DNA of 64,000 nucleotides from Trochalopteron elliotii (taxonomy: Eukaryota; Chordata; Aves; Passeriformes; Leiothrichidae). Each line of letters starts with the position of its first letter. The stretch's first letter is position 1. The notes beneath the pieces were generated by a model. The model saw only the letters and a list, made by a program, of their open reading frames with translations. It did not search any database and was not told where the DNA came from. Shown piece after piece: positions 38,111 through 50,255 of the stretch. The position numbers and the translations under genes were made by a program. The stretch lies in assembly GCA_024734555.1 (NCBI GenBank), contig JANPWX010000452.1, positions 1,222,223-1,286,222 on the forward strand, read 5' to 3'.

Positions 38111-39989
38111 TTTTTTTTTATGAACAACATTATTTCAAAACTGTCTAACATGAGAAGACCAATTGCTCTCAGTGTAGAAAACAGAATGTACTCTGAAGTT
38201 GTTTGGGAGATGCTTTAAATAAAAAGAGAGAGGTATTTGCAGGTTTTCTCTGTCTTGGGAACAAAAATATGTTTTTAATATTTTTAATTCCCAGAAGAGA
38301 GAAAAGAGCCCAGATGATGAATTAGTTTTTGTCACTCTACACCCATAAATTCAGGTGTAACTTGGAAACAAGTTTCTTGAGACAATATGCAGTAATTCTT
38401 ATTGAGGAAAGGTGGTATCTTAATGGAATAAGAGGTTACATTAAATAAAGAAGGAATAACATTTTTAGTAAAGAAGTTATAGCTAATTTCCACTCCCCTT
38501 GTTGCTATCATGTATTTAGTGTTGAGTCACTGCCAGTGGAGCAGTGTGGTGAAAATTAGAGATCAAACACTTTCATATTGCAAGGCCTCTCAGGTTTTTT
38601 ACAGGCCACCCTGACATTAGTTATTAACCTATAATGTTGGTAACAGATCTGAAAACTTTTTGGTGGAAGCAGTGAGAACAGCACTGTGAGACAAGCCATC
38701 TAACCATGATCAGAACCAAGCAGCCAGTTCACAGCCAGTAAGTTCAGGAAGGCTCACTTGGGCCTCTTTATAGAATCAAGAACAACTACAGACCAAAAAG
38801 GCAGAGGGATTGTTGAAGAGTTTTTTAAGCTTTTGTCTTTGAGGGGCCTATATTGATGAAATTGAGTTGGAACGAGTTTTGCTTTTTGTCCTGGTGCTGT
38901 TTGACTTTCAAATAATACATTTCCTGGTAGAAATGTGTTACCTGTGAAAACCATGCTGATCCTGCTTGGTGCTGGGTAGGTTTGCACTTCTGATAAGAAA
39001 ATTAAATTTTATTGAGGACAGTGAGAGATAGTGGAGGAAAGTCTGAGTAGCAAAAATGGGTGAAGGTATGCAGCCTTATGCTTAACTTGAGAATATATAG
39101 AATGGGATGGTTTTGCTTGGAGCTAGGCAGGAAAATAAAACAATGGTTTGTTAAAAAAAAAAATTAAAGTTCTCACTTAATTTTTCTTGCTGTTGTTCCT
39201 TGAAAATATTGGAAAATGCCTTTGCTTTTTTGATGAAAGCTGAAGCAATTCCTAGCTCTGCTTACGCCCTTAAAAAATAATTTTGATGGAAAGACTTTGT
39301 GTGGAGTACCTTTTATATTTGTTCTCTGTGGTCACAACTTTCTGAGCAGCTGCCTAATATGTCCTGGAAAGGCTAGAAAGACATGGCCCATAGCTGTTGT
39401 CCTCAGTTTGGTGCTTTCTGTAGGGGATTCTGACATTAAAACAAAGATATTGTGGGCAATGAAGGAGAATAATAGTCTGATAATGAATAAAAGCCAGAGC
39501 TGCATAAATTGATTATACCTGAAGCTTTGCCTGCCAAATTCCAAAGGCTAAGGAAGATGTGTTCATTTGGGAAAGCTGACATAACATTCTTTTCTTGTGC
39601 TTGAATTTGGTTCACTTCCCATGAGAGGAAAGATTTAAGTTAGGCTCTCTAAATTCTTGGAGAAACTTTGAGTTTAAATTTGGAGCTAGAACTTCAAGAG
39701 ATTTGTGGCTCATAATGTTCCTTTCACCACATGGCATTGAGAGCCTTTCATCGTTGCCATCAGGACTACCTTTTAGCTTTTCACATGTATTCACTTTTCC
39801 ATTTTCTGATGTGACATTGTGGGTAGAATCTGTTACCCTCCCATCTGCTGTTGACCACCACTGGGGCCAGGCTCATTCCTGAATGTCATTTACTATTCTG
39901 AAATACATGATTAACAGTGAGGCTGTGAAAATGCTTGGCTACATTATGTTGTTGGTTTTTTTTATGGGGGCGAGAAAGAATTACATTTT
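38111..39989. other. Noncoding stretch, no gene seen
   Basis: AT-rich sequence with no recognised repeats or exons. It includes A-runs near 39150-39160. Confidence 0.5.
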
Positions 39990-40215
39990 TTAAATGAAAC
40001 ACTTCATATGAAAGTAGATATTAAAATAGTAATGCCTCCAGATGCTGGCACTGTTGGAGATGCATCCATTCCATTTATCAGTCCCGTAACACAAGGGCTT
40101 TTTTCTCCTATGTTGAGTTAATGTGGTGCATTTTGTCGGCACGGAATAAAAATTGAATGTAATGACGTGCTCTGCACAGGCTGATGAGCACAAAGGAATT
40201 AAATCTGTCACCTGG
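39990..40215. promoter_or_regulatory. Candidate conserved noncoding element
   Basis: This complex, repeat-free sequence contains AGTAATGCCTCCAGATGCTG, TCCATTCCATTTATCAGTCC, GTTGAGTTAATGTGGTGC, TTGTCGGCACGG and ATGTAATGACGTGCTCTG. TGACGTG is a CRE/E-box-like site. Retained CpGs in otherwise CpG-poor DNA can mark selection. It lies just upstream of the 40.5-41.4 kb blocks. Confidence 0.35.
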
Positions 40216-40539
40216 CTGGGTGGAAATTCCCAGTGTGAGAAGCTCTAGCACTGAGCCAAACACCTGACTCTTGCATCACCTCCTGGTTGCTGTGATGGAA
40301 GGCATATGTTAGCAGGTGAGTGTGGGACATGGGCTTCCCAACCTGGCCAGCAAACACATCTTGCCAGCTGATATCAATTAGCCTCTTTGCCTGCCTGTCC
40401 CCTCCCCACTCTATGTAGGGCATAGAACCTCTCTAGGGACTGAGGTGTTGCAACCATTTCTGACAACCAGCATTGGGGAGGAAGGGATGAGCTTTGCAGG
40501 CTCACTGCTCAACCTCAGCTTGCATTAAGCCTGTTCTAC

Positions 40540-41000
40540 TGTGTCTTCCCTTCTGTTGATTAAATTAGTTTGATTAAGCCTAGCACATATGACTGTACGC
40601 TGCAGTCATACATCCTGGCTGATTGCAATGCCAATATGTGTATAGTTAAATTCCCTTTTGCTTTACTTAAGCAGTGTGAAACTTTGACTGAGTACTATCT
40701 TTAATAGCTGTGCAATTTATGTTCATTGACAACGGATGCAAAACAGAATGAAATTCAAATTGTAGCAAGCAGCCTCTCTCAATCTCTATGCTTAATTAAA
40801 TGGCTCTTCTCAGGAACACTAAATATGAAAACCTTGTTAGCACAGGAGACGAGGCTACCAATGTATTATGTAGGCTGTGCACACTGCCAGCGAGGTTCTG
40901 ATCTTTGTGTACAGCTTTCTTTTTGTTTGACAATGAATGTCAATAAGTTTTTACCACCAATGCCTTCAGTTCTCCTTGAGGTATGCTGTGCTGATGTTTG
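40540..41000. promoter_or_regulatory. Candidate conserved noncoding element
   Basis: The block opens with GATTAAATTAGTTTGATTAA, then an 8-bp-arm inverted repeat (TATGACTG/CAGTCATA, 40588-40610, 7-nt loop), GATTGCAATGCCAATATG, CTTAATTAAATGGC and ACAATGAATGTCAATAAG (SOX-like ACAATGAATG). A 91-codon plus-strand frame overlaps but has no domain. The length and texture are those of a developmental enhancer. Conservation is not demonstrated. Confidence 0.4.
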
Positions 41001-41039
41001 AGGAATGTGTGCTTACTTTAAATGCATCTCTGCACTGTT

Positions 41040-41400
41040 GGCCTCAAGCGTGAGTGGAAAAGTGTAAAGATCAAACGGGTATCATCTGAACATTTTTCAT
41101 CTAATTCTTGCAAAGCCTGAAACTCCATTGTTGAAGACATTAATGTGGAAAGAGTAATCTCCAGCAAAGTCAAAGGCCAAGCTGTTTTTATTTTTCAATA
41201 CAATGAGCTTCATTCATTTGGAAATTGATGGAAAAATTAAATTAAGCATTTGCATGTACTGTAGATTGATGGAGGTCATGTTTCCAGCTTGCTTTACAAT
41301 TACTTACGTTGCAGACACCCTCCCAAAGCAGATAAATGCTGAAGGTAATACTGCTTAGGGCAGATGCGACAAGGAGAGTTATTTGAACGTATCCATAATA
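41040..41400. promoter_or_regulatory. Candidate enhancer with exact POU octamer
   Basis: ATTTGCAT, the POU octamer, lies at 41248-41255 just after AAATTAAATTAAGC. GATCAAACGGG near 41070 and CAGCAAAGTCAAAGG near 41163 resemble TCF/LEF-type sites. ACATTAATGTGG and CAATACAATGAGC (SOX-like) are also present. It probably forms one regulatory cluster with the 40.0 and 40.5 kb blocks. Function is inferred. Confidence 0.4.
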
Positions 41401-44051
41401 TTTAAGATGTATTTTTTGATTCTAAAAATGCCAAGAACCAAACCTGGGCCCTAGGAGTGACCTTTCACCCCCCATAGATTGACATTTCATGTAGCTGTTT
41501 CTTATGCTTAGGGAAGGCTGGAGGTATTTTGTGCTTACTCAATTACAAGTTGTATAGTTCGACTCTGTTCTTTTTGTTAATAATTAAAAGAGGAGAGAGT
41601 GACGGAACATAATAACAATGATTGGATTATAAAGATCTTCTTTATGAGTCTTTCCCATCTCTCTCTCCCAGTGCAAAAATGAAGAGGAATCAAATAAAAT
41701 TACCAGGAAACAAACTGGATGAAAAATAGAGTTTCTTTGCATCTCTGAAATTTTGAGTGTGTTGTGTGTGAAGAAGAACACTTGCAAGCATATATCCTGA
41801 TTTTCTCTGAGTACTCACCTTGTAAGGCTTGAGCAGTACAAATTCTGATAGTATTGCATATTGTTTGTCATGCTGAAATAAGGGTACTAATTCTAAATAT
41901 CCTGGGTTTTTTGAGGCTTGGGTTAGACCTTTAGGAGGACAATTTCAGCCTAGCCTCTAATATGCCACCATAAATTATAGTGAGGTACAGCCATATATTT
42001 AGCCATCTGTATGTGATAGACTTGTGCTAACAAACAATTACATGTGCAAAAAGAACAAAGGCCAATATTTGAAAATCAAGCTCTATCTTATTCTGCCATA
42101 ACATTCCATTTGTGTTTTATATTGTGGTACAGTAGCAAGTTAAAATGCATGCCAATAATTACTTGAAAAAAAAATCTCAGTTTTGATTAAGATATCATTG
42201 TTGAAGAACTATAAAATAGTGAACTGAATGAGAAAGAGGAAAGAGTCTTAGTGAGGAGACTACTCAATACAAAATAGAATTTAAAGTAAATGTGCTTACC
42301 TGTGTAGACATGTTAAATGTGTTAAAAACAACCAGGAGGAAAATGTTCAGGTGTGATAGACCAAAGCTGAAAACATGTGCTACAGCATTTTTTCAGCAGT
42401 CCTGTCTAGAGAAGGAAAAGGCAAAAAGAAGCTTGAAAACATCAGAGTGCTATATGGCTGCAGAAGCTAAGGCAAATGGATGCAGGCAGGCATTACACGA
42501 CTAGGGCAAAAGAAAGATTCAAAGATATTTGTATGTAAGATTCGGGTTGGAACTAATCTAGAATCCTACTGTGCAGGAAAACTATTAGAAGAGATGCTTA
42601 AAATGGTGAAAAAGACCTCACAGATGCTGACCTTTAGCAATATTATTAACAAATGTTGTTCTCAAATAAGATTAATTTCTAGTATTTGTATACCTTTGTT
42701 CAATTTTTGTTTCCTGATACTAGGACTTCTTGTCTTTTGGCTTTGAAGACTTTTCTTATCCAAATTTGTTACTCATTTATGTATAGACTGCAATCACAGT
42801 TTACATCTTAACCTCTTGTTCAGGTGCAGATTCAGCTGTACATTAGTGGTCATGTAGTATCTTCCAAATTTTCATTATTCTTGAGGCTCTTCTCATTTCT
42901 AATTTATTAATAGCACTTCTGCACTTCTGGATATTAAAACTAAAGCCTGTATTGCAATACTAATTACCTTAATGCCAAACTAAGAGAAATAAAACTTTTT
43001 GTTTCCATCTTACTGTTTGCTCCTTTCAAGCATTTTAGAACCAGATTCTTGGCAGCAGCGTTGTTTAGGATCCATACTTGGCTGAATGTGACAATGACAC
43101 TGAAGGTCTAGTCACAGCTTGTGCCCCACAGTCTGCACATATACATGCTGTTCCCAGATAAATTGCTTTAACAGTGACATAAGTATGCTCACTGGGAAGC
43201 AGACTGTTCAGATTCTCTGCAGCTCCAGGAGGAGTAGGGTAAAGATTTCGGGGGTAAAGGTTTTAGAGAGTAAAAATTTCAGCTCTAAATAATATGAACT
43301 AAGGTGATGGAGACCTCAAGCTTTAAAAGCTGAAAGTTTTCTGTGCATGATGTCAAGGTGATGATACATTGCCTCTGTGCCAGTGACTGCCTAATTAGCA
43401 TGCATAGTAACTGTTAATGACTCCCCTTCTGCTCCATTTCAGGCCAATTTGGCCATGTAGTGGTGCCTCAAAACACCACGAGGGAACTTTCAAACAACAC
43501 CCCATCAACAAACACCTCTGAGCTGCTCTTTCTGCTACAAGTGAAGGAAGCAAAGGTTGTTTAAGAAATAAATAACACAACATTGCAGGTAATGTTATGC
43601 AAATTGATTTTAGCTCCGTGCACTCCCAAGGATTTCCTGGTTTGTCTTCCAAGACTGAAGCAGATGCTTCTTGTGAATGTGCTTCCCTTCCTTGTTTTTT
43701 ATGGGGTGGAGCCTTAGCTTTACGCAAAATAAGGATGATAAACTGTGTCCCAAACTTCATATGAATGAGAGACTTCAATAAGAGTCTTGCTGGTTCATAT
43801 GGACTGTCTCATACTGTGACTGCTGTTATTACTGTAACTTGTTTCCTGTACCCACTGCATTAAGCCTTTAAAGAGAGGCTAAAGACCTTCCCAAAAGGTC
43901 AGGTGTTTTCTACAGTGATGGTCTGCAAAAATAAACTGCAGGAGATTGCAGATCCATGAATAGGTGTGATCAAACGCATTTGGACTGCTTTGGGGTGTGG
44001 TGGCCTACAGCTGGTCTGTAGGCCTCACAGTTACAAATGATTGTAATCTTA
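41401..44051. other. Noncoding stretch, no gene seen
   Basis: This stretch is AT-rich. A strong acceptor-like tract (CTTCTGCTCCATTTCAG) ends near 43441 but is followed quickly by stops in the readable frames and no good donor. No repeat family was recognised. Confidence 0.5.
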
Positions 44052-44165
44052 TGACATAATAAATTATATAAAATATATAATAGATAGATACATAACATAA
44101 TAAATTATAACATAATAAATTATATAATCAATCACATAATAAATGTGATTGATTATATAATTCCC
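44052..44165. repeat. AT-rich tandem-like repeat with 20-bp-arm palindrome
   Basis: ACATAATAAATTATA-type units recur about four times between 44052 and 44143. The last part is a perfect inverted repeat: arms at 44118-44137 and 44143-44162, 20 bp each, around a 5-nt AATAA loop. One arm carries AATCAATCACA and the other TGTGATTGATT. Such AT-rich palindromes can extrude as cruciforms and are unstable. It could also be the remnant of a small inverted-repeat transposon, but I see no flanking duplication. Confidence 0.85.
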
Positions 44166-46059
44166 TTAATTATGTAACCTGACCAGTAAGGCCCATTGGA
44201 GAGCAGGCCCAGGCCATGTGTTCAGCTGGTCTGTGTAAAACACTGAGTAGCGTGCACTAAAAGCAGTTGGAGATCTGAACTCCTTGATGCTTTTAGCTCC
44301 TGCCTTCTGTGAGGTTTGACTTGAATAGTAACTCAAATAAAGAATGCAAGTCTATTGCCTTTGTTGTCTCTGGATATGAAATCTTGTCTCAGAACTCTCC
44401 TGCAAGCAGAACTGCCTTACACCCTTCTTGTCCTGCATTATGCTGGAAGGTATAATCTTTCAAAGAAAATAGAACAGGCAATGGCCAGAATCTTTTTCCA
44501 AGGTCTTTATGCCTGATATGAGGTTGCGTTAACAGCACTTTGGGACTGTTTTTAAAAGTGTGACAATTTTCGTGAGTAAATAGAAAGCTGGTCAGAACTG
44601 TCTGTGAACTTACTTTAAGTTTGTGTTATTATATAATCTAAGCTACATTATTAAAGACAGTGTGTGTTATTTGCTATTTCATATCTGGCAATAGCTCAGA
44701 AGAAATACAGCATGACTTGAAAATACAGTTTTATGGGTTTGTTATTTTCAGAAAGTGGCAGAACTTGCATCTCAGAAGTTCAGCCTCTGTGTTAATGGAT
44801 GCCTTTTTAAAAACAGGGAGATCTTTTTATGATGTTTCAGAAACCCTAAAAAGGCCAGGGGGACTGCTAAGGCATAGAGGGTGTGCTCATAAGTATCTAA
44901 CTAGGCAGTTACAAAACGAACAAAGTCAAAGAGAACATATTTGTAATCATAAACTCTAAGAAGCCAAGGAAAAATTTGGTTTAGATATAAGTGAATGAAG
45001 AATCAAAGTTGCTGCATCAGGACTTATAGCATTTTGTTTAATTGCTCCCAATATGCTGAAAAGCTAGAATAAAACAAGAATACTATTGCTAGTATTCTTG
45101 GGCCTTTTCCAGACACAAATCTAGGCAGCACTGACCTTTAGTTTCCTTCAGAGAAATATAACCCTGGAGTCAATTACTCAGAATTTAGATTTAAGCTAAT
45201 GCAGAAGAGAACAAAACGTGTCTCCCAATGTGAGCCAAATAATACTTAAAAATAGTCTAAATTTGGTAAAACCATGCTGTCTTTCATCTCCCACGTTATT
45301 AGCATTACAATCATAGGGTTTTCTCGTATGTTATATACTGTTGGAAATTTACCACTGGATCTGGCTTTAATTTATTGTTATGTAACTTGCTCATATCTAC
45401 AGGTGGCTATGAATTTGGCCATTCTGTGTTGTTTTTACTTCAGCTGTTTTTCTTTTTTCTTTTTTTTTTTTTTTTATTTAATGGACTGAAAGATAAAAAT
45501 CCCAGTTTTCCACTTAGCACTTTTAAGTCTCAAATTCTCTTTCTCTGTTTCTGTGTTACTGACTGGAGTTTTTTTAAATCATTCTCCTCTCTGTCTTGAT
45601 CACTTTGTTGCCTTAAAGTACAGAAGAGCCAGTGATCTTTTTCCCCTTTGACTCCTATGTGAAGGCTCTGGGGACAGCAGAGGAAATTATGCTGGCAACT
45701 TAATACAGATCCATCAGTAAGACTTGATACTGATAGTATGCATGGAATGAGTCTATTAAAAAGTCAAAGAATAGCATTTATGAAAATACAGCATTTACAG
45801 CAATATTTTGCCTTAGCATCAACCAAGAAATATATTCATGTAGAGCGACATAACATTCAGTGGAGTGGAAAATAGTTTATGTAAAATTGTCCTGACTATG
45901 AAATTGTATCAATACACAGGAAAAAAAAGAGATATTTTTAAAGGTAAGAAGCAAAGCTGTTCTGTTGCTTCATGGAAAGGCTTTTGCATGTGATAAAAAT
46001 TACTTTAGACAGCTAAGCAAAAAAGCTAATTCACAGGAATTACCAAAGAAAACAAGTCA
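44166..46059. other. Noncoding stretch with T16 run
   Basis: A 16-T run lies at 45460-45475. Short plus-strand frames there are T-rich chance frames. No gene was recognised. Confidence 0.5.
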
Positions 46060-46225
46060 TAGGCACTGTGAAGAGAGGTTGCATTAAGGTCAGGACCTCA
46101 TAAATGATCGTGACAGAAAATCGTATGCTCTTTTTGTCTGACCTGCATGAAATATCCGTGTCTGCCCTAACTCATAAATGATATTAGGTCTGCAGTCTGA
46201 CTCATTCATAAACCAGTCTCTCATA
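46060..46225. promoter_or_regulatory. Candidate conserved noncoding element with repeated TCATAAA
   Basis: CTCATAAATGAT occurs near 46099 and 46172, and TCATTCATAAACC near 46203. TCATAAA/TTTATGA resembles HOX/CDX-type sites. ATGATCGTGACAG and GAAAATCGTATGC keep CpGs. The block is repeat-free. Three related sites within about 110 bp suggest cooperative binding, which is an inference. Confidence 0.35.
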
Positions 46226-49194
46226 ATCCTCTGATGGATGGTGATGATTCCCAGTGATGAGAAGATATTTATGGTCTAGTGTGTTGGGTACTCCTCATGC
46301 ACAGAATCTCTTCCCATGGAAACAAGGGAGTGCAACAAGACAAAACTCTTTAGTGAATGGGTTTGATTTCTGCCCAAATCTTTCAGCCCCTGGGGATGTG
46401 TGGGAGGCCAGAGATGTCTTTCAAGCCTGAGTTCTCACTGTTCTTCCCAGTGCCATTGGATCTGTGGCTCTGAGGTTCTCATCAGCTGTTGCCATTGGTC
46501 TTCAAGAGCATAAAAAAGAAGATAAAGAGTAGCTAATGCAGCCTCAGGCTTAGGCTGTGTGGTTGTCAGCTCTATTCACTTGCTTTTTCCCTTTTGACTG
46601 GGCCTGGAGCCAGATCCCCAGACTTTCATCTCTAAAGAGATGGTGCTGGAAGGGCATGGATGCAAGTGTAAAGGATTATGCACTCAATTACTTGTAGCCA
46701 GATGGTTTCTGTGAACCACAAAATCCCCTCCAAAAGGAGGGAGGGAAAGGTGGGTGTGGTGCTTTTTAAAATATCTTTTAATATCAAAGATCACTCCTTT
46801 ATATCTGTACTTATTAATATAGTGGTCTCCAAAGAGACTTTTATCTAAAAAAACCCCAAACAAACTCCAAACAAACAAAACATAAAATCATACCTCTACA
46901 TTTCTAGCTGTTAAAATTCTGTGGTCTACTACAAAAACTGCAACTCTCAGGAAGTTCTGAGTTCCAGCATTATGCAGTTTGCATGCCCTGTTTTTTACTG
47001 GCCTTTACCATGCATAGTTTACAGTAGATAATTTTACTTGGGAATGCTGGTTAGCTTTGTGTGGAGCCAGCTTTCCAAAGTTTAGGACAGGACCCTGTGA
47101 TTTTATACAAAAGACATTGTTAATCTCTTTCTGGGTTTAAAAACAAACCCAAAGAGCTCTTTGAAATTGAAACCCATAGAAACTGCTTTTCCCTGTTGTA
47201 TCAGCCATATGGACAGGAGGGTTTTCTACTGATGGCTTGTCTATATTTGAAATCTTTCTTTGTTGCATGAACTTTTATGTGTGTCATTACATAACTTTGT
47301 AGGGTATTTGACCTATGACTTCTTTAGGTTACACAAGCACAGAGTCCAAACTATTCCTCAGTAGAGTTAATTTTGCAATGTTCTGATTATCTCAGAAGGT
47401 TATACTGACCTCCAGAAATATCTCTTACATTGCCATTTCCTCTAATTAAGCAATATATGGGAAATCAGAGGTGCCCAGTCTGAGGTTAGGTAAGTTATCT
47501 GTGTATCTTGGAAATCTTCAGTGGCTGCCTTTCATTTCAGTGTTTTTCTCCGAACTTTGCAGTTTCTTATGCTGGCTGAAAGAGGAAAATTATCTGTACA
47601 GACACCAAATTTCTGGGATAAATGTGAAAAAGGCTTGAGGGATCAGCAATGAGTCTTACTAAAATGGTGGATATGCTGCATTGAGATGGTGAACTACTAT
47701 TTTAGTTTTTGGTGGAGAAATAAATTGCTCAGTGAAACTCTGAAGGTTTTTATTCTGAATTCTGCAACCTTCACACAGCAATGTTGGCTTCCATGAGCTG
47801 ATCTCTGGGTGCATTTAATAACAGGACTTAGAGGTGGCTGCCACATTACACTGAAGTGATTTTCTATTCTGGTAGTGGCCAAGACTATGAACATCTGGAC
47901 ATAATCTCTGTTTGAAACTGTGCACTGCAGCCATCAGGACTGAATGATTCAGCAGTTATCTCATTGTTTCAATTTGAGACAATATCATCACTTAAAACAG
48001 AGCTTTATCATACTGCTTTAAACACTGTATGCCAAGTATTTGGATCCAAGAAATCTTCCATAAAAATCTAAAAGTCCTTTACTGGCAGCTTAAGCAAAGG
48101 GATGGGAAAGTGGACTCATTGTCTGTGCCCACATGGCATCAACTTTCATGTCATAAGAAATACTATTGTAACTTAAAATCTATCTCCAGTGAATGCACAT
48201 TCTTTGCATGCTGCTCCTGGATATGTCTGTATAGTGCAAAGTAATTTTTTTCTTAGGCAGTGAATGGGTTTATATATATATATCTAATTTCCTTCATTGC
48301 ACATACTTTGTGCATTTGACATTATTACATTAATGTGAACTTTGTTGTACCTAATGGTGCAAAGACAATGCAAAATTCTCTTCCCACTTATCCTCATCAG
48401 TATGGTCAACTAAGAGCCATGGCTGGGTTATATACAAACAACCTAGACTGTCTTTCCCTTCAGAGGTCTCAAGTCAAAGGCAGTTTTAGTGAATCAGGTG
48501 TGCCAGTCAGTAAAGAAAGGGATTTCTTTTTTTGCCTGTTTTTTTTTTTTTTTTTTAAAGATTTTTCATGGGTTAAGAGGGACACCAAATTGCTTGGTTT
48601 GTTAGAGATGAGAAGGAACAGGTGAAAATATGGACATGGCAGTTCTATTTTTCTTGGAAAACGAGTAAGAGACCTGCTTACAACCTCAAAAATGATGTGA
48701 TGCAACTGGGTTGAAGTATTTAGAGTGAACTTGATGCAGCCACCCTTGGGAGTAGGATAAATGATGTTGTAGGAATCAAGGTGTCTCCACAAATTGATTA
48801 CATAAAATTCTCTGTAGAAGGGAAGGTGGGGAATGGAATCAGATCAATAACATTGTTAGGATCTGACTTTTCAGAGCTGCTCAACACTCTGAGTTTGTAC
48901 CAGTCCCACAGAAATCATGTCCTTCATCTGGTAGCTGGGGCACTTCAGAACATTTTCTCGCTCTCTGTTATTTACAAACCCACAGACTAATTATGATGAC
49001 TGCAAGGAACCTTTTTGGTGATGAGTAACCAAGGGTTTAAAATAGTATAGAGAATTATGAAACAACCAGGAGAAAAAGGCTGTTCATACAGAAAGATTGG
49101 TATTTACAGGATGTATAAAGAAGTTGTCCCCAGAGAAAGGCTAAGACTGATTCACTCTTGCTTTACCCTTCTGTGCTGAATGCAGAAAAGCTAA
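46226..49194. other. Noncoding stretch with simple repeats
   Basis: A short (TA)n lies at 48270-48282 and an 18-T run at 48539-48556. Minus-strand CCAAACAAA-like units occur near 46855-46880. No genes were recognised. Confidence 0.5.
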
Positions 49195-49300
49195 AGGTAC
49201 AAACAGATTGGGAATTAATTGGTGTAATTAACATTTTGCAATTGTAATGACTTCTAATCAATACTTTATGCAAATTGCTGTATTGATGTGCTGAAAAATG
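49195..49300. promoter_or_regulatory. Candidate enhancer with exact POU octamer
   Basis: GGAATTAATTGGTGTAATTA is followed by TTTGCAATTGTAATGAC, TTCTAATCAATAC and ATGCAAAT at 49268-49275, the exact octamer in reverse. Four homeodomain cores and a POU site fall in about 80 bp, which fits a neural or other developmental enhancer. Conservation and activity are inferred. Confidence 0.4.
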
Positions 49301-50194
49301 GGTGCTAGTTGTATTTGGATGGGAAAAAAAAATACAATCCACTTTAAAGTCCTAATGAAATTCAAACCTTTCAGCTCAGGTAAAGTCCTGACCACATCTT
49401 TTTCAAGGTAAAAGGAAGATCCTTTAGTGACCTATTTAATTAAAGTGGCTCTGATACCTCTGCTGACTAAACTTCATAAAATGAGGTGGCTGGAGGATGA
49501 AGCACATCCTCCTGCTGACTGTTCCCTCTGTTAAAGCACTGTGTTTTATCACAGTAACAAAGCAAAACACAGAAACTGTCTTGATTGGTCCTGATCCAAG
49601 CTCCCAGCAGTGAAACCTCCTTCCATGGTGGGTGTAGTCTGGGGGACTTGTTTCAGATGTCAAAGAAGTGAATGGGATATCAAGAAGTTTTTCAAGGCCA
49701 GGAGGAAACAGATACAAGCCTTTTTTTAGAGGAGTGAATGGAATCTGACTTCTTTCTCTGTCTCTAGAAACCACCTTTGAATTGTTCCTCAATTTTTTCT
49801 CCTTTCTGAAGCTGTATTTAGAATGGGTAGTTTAGTGATCACAAAAGGTTAGATAGGAGCTGCCAGTGTTTCCACACTCCAACCTTCTACTTTATGATAA
49901 ACAATGCCTTTAACGCATCTTATTTGCCAGTGGTTCCATTTCTTTCCTCTTTTGAACATAAATTGGAGATTGGGAGGCATAAAAGTGCTGGGAGGCATTA
50001 AAAGTGCAGTCACTGCTTAAGTCAAACACTTCCTGAGTCATCTATTTAGATACATGATGGAATTAAAAAGAAAAATCTTTGAGCCTTTGTGTTCAGAAGT
50101 AGCAGGAGTGCCTTTGAAATTGCAGTTTGTAAACCTTCAGACATAAGGAGGCCTGAAGTGTTGTGGAATTAGCTCTTTGTCATAAGATATCATC
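49301..50194. other. Noncoding stretch, no gene seen
   Basis: A 118-codon minus-strand frame (49436-49792) has no recognised domain. Nothing else was seen. Confidence 0.5.
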
Positions 50195-50255
50195 ATGCTT
50201 GTATGGATGAATTTCATGTTTTCAAGGGCATTTTCCAATCTAAATGATTCTAAGA
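50195..50255 (+). mobile_element. CR1: Very diverged CR1 3' tail
   Basis: CAAGGGCATTTTCCAATCTA, AATGATTCTAAG resembles the CR1 terminus (AGGTCTTTTCCAACCTAAATGATTCTA). Only about 35 bp are clear, so the call is tentative. Confidence 0.5.

Noticed and set aside
43442..43580. Exon after the strong acceptor-like tract ending at 43441
   Set aside because: There is an early stop in the main frame and no consensus donor nearby.
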